Shown in pieces: positions 28,449 through 34,372 of a stretch of 34,372 nucleotides of DNA. The stretch covers positions 1-34,372 of the IMG/VR virus record IMGVR_UViG_3300032271_000989. One strand, given 5' to 3'. The notes beneath the pieces were generated by a model. That model was not told the origin of the DNA and did no database searches. It saw nothing but the letters and a program-made list of their open reading frames with translations. Positions within the stretch are counted from its first letter, which is position 1. Every line of letters begins with the position of its first letter. This stretch comes from a virus. The position numbers and the translations under genes are program-made.

Positions 28449-30946
28449 GCTTTCAATCCTGCCTGGCCAAGCTGAAAAGCGAAGGCATCATCGACCGTGC
28501 GAACGCGGAACGGTTCGAGAAGCTGTTCACCGAAATGGAAGCCGGGTTCAAGCAGCGGTTCGGCGATACGGTCGGCGCGGTCATGGCAGGCGAAGAGACG
28601 CTCAAGGCGCTGGATTATGACCTGCAGTTGAGGCGCCGGCAGGCCGCGCTGCAAATCACAGCGCAGCAACGCGCCTACGCCGACATGCAGCGCTACAGGG
28701 GGCGCGGCAAAGATCGCGACATCGACGCCGTGCGCGGGATGATGGCACGCGACCTCGCCGCCCCCTACATGAGCATCGAAAGCCGCGCCGAGATGCTCGA
28801 CTTCCAAGCGCACCGGGAAATCGGCGAAGCGATCGACCATTTCAGCCGCGACCTCAAAGGCCAGATGCGGAACAAGGCAGACTTGATGGACGTGCTGCGC
28901 GCGCGTCACGGGGAGAAGGTCGACAACCCCCTCGCGCAGCGTCTGGCCGACGCGATCGGCGGCGTGTTCGAACGGCAGCGACAGCACTTCAACGCCCTGG
29001 GCGGCGACATCGGATACGATGCGAAGTACGGCCTGACGCACAAATGGGACGCAGCGCGAACGCGCAAGGTGCCCTATGAGACGTGGCGCGCGGTCGTGCT
29101 GCCAGAGCTTGACCGGGCGCGGATGATCGATGGCAAGACCAACCTGCCGTTCACCGACCAAGGGCTGGATGAAGCACTTCGGGCGGTCTATGAAACGATC
29201 CGAACCGATGGCCTAAGCGGCCTGGGCGTCGCCGAGGTGGGCGGCGCGGGCAAACTGGCGAACCGGCGCAGCGATGCGCGCTTCCTGCAATTCCGCAACG
29301 CCGATGGGTGGATGCGTGTCAACGCACAGTTCGGCGCGGCCGACCCGTGGACCGGGATCATCGACCAGATCCACGGGATGAATCGCGACATCGCCATGAT
29401 GGAGCGCTTCGGACCCGACCCGAACGCGTCGGTCAAATGGATCACGGGCCAAATGAAGCGGCGGCTGACCCAAAGCGACGACCCGAGCGCAGAACCGGTC
29501 AATCTCGCGAAATCGGGCGCGCACCGGATCGACGAATTGTGGCGCGAAGTCAGCGGGCAAGCGAGCATTCCCATGCTGGGGACAGCCGCCCAGACGAGAG
29601 CGGTGCGAATAATCCACGGCGCGCGCGATCTTACGACGGCCGCAAAACTGGGGCGGGCGACGATCTCCGCATTCTTCGGCGACATGGGGACGACCTCGGT
29701 CGCGCAGGCATTCAACGGATTGCCACAGACGGGACTGCTGCTGGGTTTCCTGCGAGAGATCAACCCGGCAAGCAAGGCCGAGCGCCAGCTTGCGACTGAT
29801 CTGGAACTGGGGATGCGCGATGCCACGCAAGGGTTGCTCGGCCTCAACCGCTACCTCGGAGACTCGCAAGGGCCGGCATGGACCAAGGTTGTGGCAGATA
29901 CGTCGCTGCGGCTGTCGGCACTCAACGCCGTCACGGAGGCCCGCCAAAGGCAGTTCGGGAAGACGTTCCTGTGGGCGCTGGCGCGGGAGCGCGAAAAGCC
30001 GCTGGGCGATGTGAGCGAAGGCCTGCGGCAAGCAATGGGCCGGTATGGCATCGGGGAAGACGACTGGAATGCCATGCGCCGGGCGGAAGTCGTCCGCTCG
30101 AGCGGGGCGTTCGACACGCGCGCATTCATGTCAGGCCCCGAGGTGCGAAAAGTGAACCCGCAGGCCGCGGACAAAATGATGGACATGATCCTGTCGGAAA
30201 CCGTCCGTGCCGTGCAGACCTCTACGGCCAAGGCCAGAGCAGCGCTGAACTTCGGCAATGCGGGCACGTTCAAGGGGGAGGCATCGCGCAGCATCCTGCA
30301 ATTCAAGACGTTTACCGCGTCGATGATGATGACGCAGGCCGAAACGATCATGGCACGCCCGGACCTCGGGCCGATGTACGGGGCCATGTACGCAGGCCGC
30401 CTGCTGGCTACGCTCACCCTGATGGGGGCGGCAATCGTACAGACCCGCCAGATCGCCAAAGGCGAAGACCTGCGACCGATGCTCGGATGGGAATTCTGGG
30501 TAGATGCCATGGTCGCGGGAAGCGGCATGGGCATCCTCGGCGATGTGATCGGGTCGTTCAAAAACCAAGACATAACAGGACTGTCCGGGATCATAAGCGG
30601 GCCGATGGTCGGAACCGCGACCGACATTGGCAATGCCACTATCAAGAACGCATTCCGCGCAGCGCGCGGAAAGGATACCCACGTTGGGCGTGATCTTGTC
30701 GATCTGGTGCGCAAGAACACGCCGGGATCATCGACCTGGTATCTCGGGCCAGCCTTCGCGCGGATGTTCACAGACCAGCTGCGCACCATCGCAGACCCTG
30801 ACTACCCAATGGCGTGGGGACGAATGCGGAAGCGTGCGGCTGACCAAGGCGCGCCGATGTGGTGGGAGCCGGGAGAGATGCTGCCCTCCCGCGCGCCGAA
30901 CCTCGGCACGGCCGTGCAAGCGCCGCCGCCCCAGCCCGCGCCTTGA
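28445..30946 (+). CDS. Large internal virion (ejection) protein
   Basis: This 833-aa protein is helical and charged, without an enzyme motif that I recognise. It starts FQSCLAKLKSEGIIDRANAERFEKLFTEMEAGFKQRFG. Later parts include FGDMGTTSVAQAF, RSILQFKTFTASMMMTQAETI and YAGRLLATLTLMGAAIVQ. This last hydrophobic stretch, with VAGSGMGILGDVIG, could insert into the inner membrane during ejection. Its size and position before the tailspike match the gp16-like ejection proteins of podoviruses, minus the transglycosylase domain, which is in the protein at 24211-26625. It ends before the second leader element. Confidence 0.75.
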   Translation: MSFQSCLAKLKSEGIIDRANAERFEKLFTEMEAGFKQRFGDTVGAVMAGEETLKALDYDLQLRRRQAALQITAQQRAYADMQRYRGRGKDRDIDAVRGMMARDLAAPYMSIESRAEMLDFQAHREIGEAIDHFSRDLKGQMRNKADLMDVLRARHGEKVDNPLAQRLADAIGGVFERQRQHFNALGGDIGYDAKYGLTHKWDAARTRKVPYETWRAVVLPELDRARMIDGKTNLPFTDQGLDEALRAVYETIRTDGLSGLGVAEVGGAGKLANRRSDARFLQFRNADGWMRVNAQFGAADPWTGIIDQIHGMNRDIAMMERFGPDPNASVKWITGQMKRRLTQSDDPSAEPVNLAKSGAHRIDELWREVSGQASIPMLGTAAQTRAVRIIHGARDLTTAAKLGRATISAFFGDMGTTSVAQAFNGLPQTGLLLGFLREINPASKAERQLATDLELGMRDATQGLLGLNRYLGDSQGPAWTKVVADTSLRLSALNAVTEARQRQFGKTFLWALAREREKPLGDVSEGLRQAMGRYGIGEDDWNAMRRAEVVRSSGAFDTRAFMSGPEVRKVNPQAADKMMDMILSETVRAVQTSTAKARAALNFGNAGTFKGEASRSILQFKTFTASMMMTQAETIMARPDLGPMYGAMYAGRLLATLTLMGAAIVQTRQIAKGEDLRPMLGWEFWVDAMVAGSGMGILGDVIGSFKNQDITGLSGIISGPMVGTATDIGNATIKNAFRAARGKDTHVGRDLVDLVRKNTPGSSTWYLGPAFARMFTDQLRTIADPDYPMAWGRMRKRAADQGAPMWWEPGEMLPSRAPNLGTAVQAPPPQPAP

Positions 30947-30974
30947 CGCGATTCGCGGCATGTGGGAAACAGAC

Positions 30975-31072
30975 GGCGCCGGACTAGCAGCCATGCCCCG
31001 GCGCCCGTGGTGCGGTTCACCCGGCGAGCGGCCGTAAAGCGCCAGAGGCGGCCCCGCGTTGCGGACTAGCCC
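30975..31072 (+). ncRNA. Paired-GGACTAG leader element, copy B (upstream of tailspike)
   Basis: GGACTAG occurs at 30981-30987 and 31063-31069. The 8-bp stem GGCGCCGG (30975-30982)/CCGGCGCC (30998-31005) displays ACTAGC in its loop. CGCC-AGA-GGCG (31040-31050) and CCGC-GTT-GCGG (31054-31064) follow, in the same order as in copy A but with different paired bases. The element ends 38 nt before the tailspike ATG. CGCCAGA, GGCCCCG and TGCGGACTAGCC are shared with copy A. The pairing differences that keep stems intact suggest an RNA-level constraint. Confidence 0.6.
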
Positions 31073-31107
31073 TTCGCCCATGACTGATCATGTGCGGGGC
31101 TTATCCT

Positions 31108-33969
31108 ATGTCCGTTGGGGTTGAAACCCTTCCTACCAACTATATCGGCGATGGCGTCACCACGCGCTTTCCGCTCGGGTTCTCGCTGACGAGCCCCGGC
31201 GATCTGCGCGTGCGTCTGAACCTTGCGGTGCAATCCGGCGGGGTGACGCCGGTCGACGGCGATGCGGTGTTCGACGTGGCGCCGGCGGTGGGCGTGAAGG
31301 TCGAGCTCGGCCGCGCGACGCCGCGCGCGCAGGACGACATATTTCCGGCCAACGGGCGGTTTCCGAGCGAGGCCTATGCCATCGCGCTGGATCGTCTGGT
31401 GCGCACCGAACAGGAGCAGGACGCGGCGCTGGCCGCTGCCATGGCGCGTTCGGTGCTGGTGCCCGATGGCGAGACGGCGGCGCCGCTGCCGGCGGCGGCC
31501 GCGCGGGCGGGGCTGTTCCTCGGCTTTGACTCGAGCGGGAACCCGGTGCCGGTGCCGGGCACGACGAATGCACCGGCCAATGGCGCGCAGATCGCATCGC
31601 CGGGTGGTGACAGCTTGGGCGATGCGGTGGAAACGCAGCGGTTCGCCACGGTGGCGGCGATGCTTGCCTCGACGATCCAGCGGCGCAGCGCGGGGCGGCC
31701 GTGGCGCGCGGCCGGTTATGCCTATGCCGAGGCGCCGGCGGGCGTGCTGGACTATCACCTGGTGACCGCCGGCGGCGTGCTGCTGTACGTGTTGCCGGTC
31801 AACGGGGCGGTGCCGGGCGAGGCGTTCGGCGCGATCGGCGACGGGGTGACGGACTGCGCGCCGGCGCTGACGCGGGCCTTTCAACTGGCCAAGCGGGTTC
31901 GGCTTGGCGTCGGCCAGTTCAACATCGGCGCATCGAGCCTGCCGTTCACGACGGATTGCGTGCTGCTGGGCGAAGGCGAGGCGACGCAGATCCTGTGGAG
32001 CGGCACCGAGGCAGTGCGTTGCCGGGCCGGGCAGGGCACGACGGGCGCGGCGATGTTCTCGACCTTCGCCTATCGTCTCGTGGTGCGCGGCATCAATTTC
32101 GTGCGCAGCGCCTTCAGCACGTCGGCCAGCGCGATCTATGTGTCGAACGTGCGTGGTGTGTGGGTTGAGGATTGCTTTTACAGCAATTCGCGCCTGCTGA
32201 TGGTCCTGCATGAGGCGGCAGACAGCGGGGTCTATGACACCAGCACCGGGTCGACGACGGTCGACCCCGCCGTTGTGGCGGGCTTTTCCAACACCGACCT
32301 GAACGATCTGAACGAGCATATCTATGTGCGCCGGAACACGAGCCGGAACACGCAATACGGTTGCCAGGGCGCGCGCATCAACTGGGCGCGCTATGGCGAA
32401 ATCTCGAGCAATCACTTCGCCTACGGCAATATCTCGTGGTGGGGCGGCGGCGCGCGGCAGGACCAAGGCGGCCAGCCCGGCATGCTGCGGCGCTTCGCGA
32501 ACTTCCGCATCTTCGGCAACTATTGTTCCTGGAACAACGGGTCGATCTACGGCAACAACGGCATCGCGGTGCTGGCCGAGGCCAACACGCTGGAATACTC
32601 GATCGACACCGCGCTCGATTTCGAGGGCTGCATCGATTGCCACGGCGTTGGCAACACGATCCGGCATTTCGGCAACTATGCCTGCTCGACCTTCTACCTC
32701 GCGCGCAATATCTCGTTCCGGGCGAACACGATCGAGTGCACCGTCGCCGGCGCGAGTGCGGCCGCGTCGATGTTTGCGACCACAAATTCGACGTCGTTCA
32801 TGCAGAGTGTGGCGACCACAGCATTTGCCGACAGCGGCGATGGCGGCACGCTGGTTACGCTGACGACGGGGCCGGATATCGTCAGCGGGCAGACGGCCCT
32901 GCTGCAGACGACGCCAGGCGGTGCACGCCAGACAGTGACCGTGACGAAGGTTTCGACCCTGGTCTATCGGGTCAACCTGCCGTTCGGCACCTTCACGCCG
33001 GGCGGGAACCTCACGTTCCAGCGCGGCCGCGTCTATTTCTGCGCGACCGCGGGCCTTGGTGTCGACACCGCCGGCACCGTGAAGGGTGAGGTCATCTTCG
33101 ATGGCAATACCGTCGGTGCCTATGACGGCATCATGGGCACGACGCAGGATACGCAGATCGAGACGGTCGAGGTCAGCAACAACAAGCTGACCAACTGCCG
33201 CATCGCCCTGACCTATGGCACCGGCGACCTGAAGATCGTCACCGACAACATCATGAAGTTCCGGCATGCGGTGGGCAGTTATGTCACCGGGTGGACCGCC
33301 GGCGTGCCGGAATTCGATCCGTCGCCACTAATCGACGTGCAGGGCTATACCAAGGTTGTCGTCAACGGGAACCTGATCAACCTGTTGAACAACGGCACCT
33401 GGGTGCCGGCCGGCACCTATGCGATGAACGTGGTCTCCGCGCGCCAGTCCAACACACAGATCATGATCGAGGTGCAGGGCAACAAGCTGACGCGCGTGCA
33501 GGCCGCGAACGTGACAGACGGCCTCAACCATAGCAGCCGCAACACGCTGATCGTCGGGGCTGCGGCGCGGATCTCGGACAATCTGCTGCCGACGATCGTC
33601 GACTCATCGCCGGCGGGCCAGTGCCGCAGCAGCTTTGCCGGCAACATGGTGTCGGCGAACGGCACCAGTGCCGACAAGCTGACGATCGCGCCGACCAATG
33701 GCGCGACGGTGCAGCTGCAGCCCAACCATCGCGCGGTGTATCTCACGCACAACGCGCCGATTGCCGCGCTGACGATCGCGCTGCCGGTGGACCCGGCCGA
33801 CGAGGCGACCTTCCGCGTCGTGAGCAAGTCGGCCGTCACCGCGCTGACGGTGACCAACGCAAGCACCGGCACGCCCTCGACGATCGGCGCGCCGCCCGCC
33901 TCGCTGGCGCCGGGCGACAGTATTTCGGTGCGCTTCTCGATCACGCTCAACGCCTGGATTTGGGGATGA
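31108..33969 (+). CDS. Tailspike / tail fibre with pectate-lyase-like beta-helix
   Basis: This 953-aa protein starts at ATG 31108, with GGGG 8 nt upstream; an earlier ATG at 31090 lacks an SD. The N-terminal 110 residues (VETLPTNYIGDGVTTRFPLGF, then SEAYAIALDRLVRTEQEQ) resemble the tail-attachment domain of podoviral fibres. An Ala/Pro-rich linker follows. At about residues 237-256, FGAIGDGVTDCAPALTRAF is the standard start of pectate-lyase-type right-handed beta-helices. The following coils repeat short Asn-rich strands (NTSRNTQYGCQGARINW, then NYCSWNNGSIYGNNGIAVL). The C-terminus is beta-rich. It should bind, and possibly degrade, surface polysaccharide. Confidence 0.9.
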   Translation: MSVGVETLPTNYIGDGVTTRFPLGFSLTSPGDLRVRLNLAVQSGGVTPVDGDAVFDVAPAVGVKVELGRATPRAQDDIFPANGRFPSEAYAIALDRLVRTEQEQDAALAAAMARSVLVPDGETAAPLPAAAARAGLFLGFDSSGNPVPVPGTTNAPANGAQIASPGGDSLGDAVETQRFATVAAMLASTIQRRSAGRPWRAAGYAYAEAPAGVLDYHLVTAGGVLLYVLPVNGAVPGEAFGAIGDGVTDCAPALTRAFQLAKRVRLGVGQFNIGASSLPFTTDCVLLGEGEATQILWSGTEAVRCRAGQGTTGAAMFSTFAYRLVVRGINFVRSAFSTSASAIYVSNVRGVWVEDCFYSNSRLLMVLHEAADSGVYDTSTGSTTVDPAVVAGFSNTDLNDLNEHIYVRRNTSRNTQYGCQGARINWARYGEISSNHFAYGNISWWGGGARQDQGGQPGMLRRFANFRIFGNYCSWNNGSIYGNNGIAVLAEANTLEYSIDTALDFEGCIDCHGVGNTIRHFGNYACSTFYLARNISFRANTIECTVAGASAAASMFATTNSTSFMQSVATTAFADSGDGGTLVTLTTGPDIVSGQTALLQTTPGGARQTVTVTKVSTLVYRVNLPFGTFTPGGNLTFQRGRVYFCATAGLGVDTAGTVKGEVIFDGNTVGAYDGIMGTTQDTQIETVEVSNNKLTNCRIALTYGTGDLKIVTDNIMKFRHAVGSYVTGWTAGVPEFDPSPLIDVQGYTKVVVNGNLINLLNNGTWVPAGTYAMNVVSARQSNTQIMIEVQGNKLTRVQAANVTDGLNHSSRNTLIVGAAARISDNLLPTIVDSSPAGQCRSSFAGNMVSANGTSADKLTIAPTNGATVQLQPNHRAVYLTHNAPIAALTIALPVDPADEATFRVVSKSAVTALTVTNASTGTPSTIGAPPASLAPGDSISVRFSITLNAWIWG

Positions 33970-34181
33970 CTATGCGAGTTCTCACGTGCGGATGCGGGGT
34001 GACTACCATGTCGGGTGTCGATGCGGTGGCCGACTGCGTCGGGTGCCCGACGTGCTTCACCATGCTGCGCGAGGAAGCGCCGTTCCCGATGGTGGAGCCG
34101 CATCAACCCGGGCCGATCGACCGCGACGATCCCGAAAGCCCGATCATTTGCCGCACGTGCGGCGCTCACGATCCTGGCTGA
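33966..34181 (+). CDS. Small Cys-rich protein after the tailspike
   Basis: This 71-aa protein starts at ATG 33966 (ATGA overlap with the tailspike stop) or ATG 33972. The cysteines form CGCG, then CVGCPTC, then CRTCGAHDPG, suggesting one or two zinc sites in a small ribbon. It is coupled to the tailspike gene by overlap. It might be a chaperone or assembly factor for the spike, or an unrelated regulator. No family is recognised. Confidence 0.6.
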   Translation: MTMRVLTCGCGVTTMSGVDAVADCVGCPTCFTMLREEAPFPMVEPHQPGPIDRDDPESPIICRTCGAHDPG

Positions 34182-34192
34182 CGGAGGTAAGC

Positions 34193-34372
34193 ATGGCTGA
34201 ATTAAAACGGTTGCAGGTCCAAAAACGCAGCACCATTTCGCCCATTGTATGGGACGGTTCTGTCATTCCAATGCTCGACATGGAATCCATTACCATCACT
34301 TGCACTGTGGCGCCCAGTGTGCCGCGTGCGATCAAGGGTGGACCGGCTTTTGATACACAGCGGCCACGGTTC
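34193..34372 (+). CDS. Start of a further gene, cut by the right edge
   Basis: ATG 34193 has a good SD (GGAGG) and opens a frame with 60 codons visible and no stop: MAELKRLQVQKRSTISPIVWD, then GSVIPMLDMESITITCTVAPS. The DNA is noticeably lower in GC than the neighbouring genes, suggesting a different origin. It may be the first of the lysis or host-range accessory genes expected to the right. The product cannot be named. Confidence 0.65.
   Translation, partial: MAELKRLQVQKRSTISPIVWDGSVIPMLDMESITITCTVAPSVPRAIKGGPAFDTQRPRF

Noticed and set aside
31066-33267. Minus-strand frame of 733 codons antisense to the tailspike gene
   Set aside because: Shadow frame (repetitive Arg/His/Val/Ala); the plus strand encodes a recognisable beta-helix with the GDGVTD motif.
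31108-33969. Diversity-generating retroelement target in the tailspike, suspected because of BPP-1-like features
   Set aside because: No reverse transcriptase gene, template repeat or duplicated 3' segment is visible in the window.
1-34372. CRISPR arrays, tRNA genes or rRNA genes
   Set aside because: No regularly spaced repeats with unique spacers, and no tRNA cloverleaf or rRNA sequence was recognised. The GGGATTGGAACCCC words near 27275 and 27450 resemble a tRNA T-arm superficially but lack the rest of a tRNA.

Overview
The window looks like the core of a temperate podovirus (a T7/BPP-1-type virion with a lambda-like lysogeny switch), either as a prophage or as a phage contig. The host is probably a high-GC alphaproteobacterium. 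The reasons are uniformly high GC, Shine-Dalgarno (SD) starts, a GapR (DUF2312)-type protein, and structural genes in the classic T7-like order with no phage RNA or DNA polymerase. No integrase, lysis gene or host gene lies inside the window, and genes run off both edges. Product names rest on motif and order recognition by eye; no search was run.

Layout: (1) 1-4036, minus strand: a tightly overlapping leftward early operon of about a dozen small genes. It includes a Lar-type zinc protein, a GapR-like protein, a phage-type adenine methyltransferase and small membrane proteins. (2) 4037-5012: the immunity region. An Xre-type repressor and a small membrane protein lie between three near-identical 17-bp palindromic operators, with a Cro-like gene facing right. 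The plan resembles lambda OL-rexB-cI-OR-cro. (3) 5017-9488: rightward early genes, with a Toprim primase-like protein and a DUF927/D5-like AAA+ ATPase. An 89-aa minus-strand gene is embedded among them. (4) 9489-10856: about 1.4 kb without a convincing gene, holding iterons, an AT-rich stretch and palindromes that together look like a replication origin. (5) 10857-26625: packaging and virion genes (TerS, TerL, portal, scaffold, capsid, tail tubes A and B, ejection proteins, transglycosylase).

(6) 26631-28448: an accessory block between the ejection-protein genes. Two minus-strand genes (a beta-helical small protein and a membrane protein) lie beside an antirepressor. The antirepressor leader contains a terminated small-RNA-like unit whose sequence is repeated around the antirepressor ribosome binding site, an architecture like the P1 c4-icd-ant locus. 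P22 places its sieA/ant (immI) region at the equivalent spot, between ejection-protein genes and the tailspike gene. (7) 28445-34372: a large ejection protein, a beta-helix tailspike, a small Cys-rich protein and the start of another gene.

The most unusual signals are two related non-coding elements. Each carries two GGACTAG boxes in the same arrangement, and each ends exactly 38 nt before a start codon, one before the capsid gene and one before the tailspike gene. They can form matching hairpins with compensatory differences, so they may be a phage RNA leader or late-gene control element. The second strong signal is the c4-like riboregulatory region upstream of the antirepressor.
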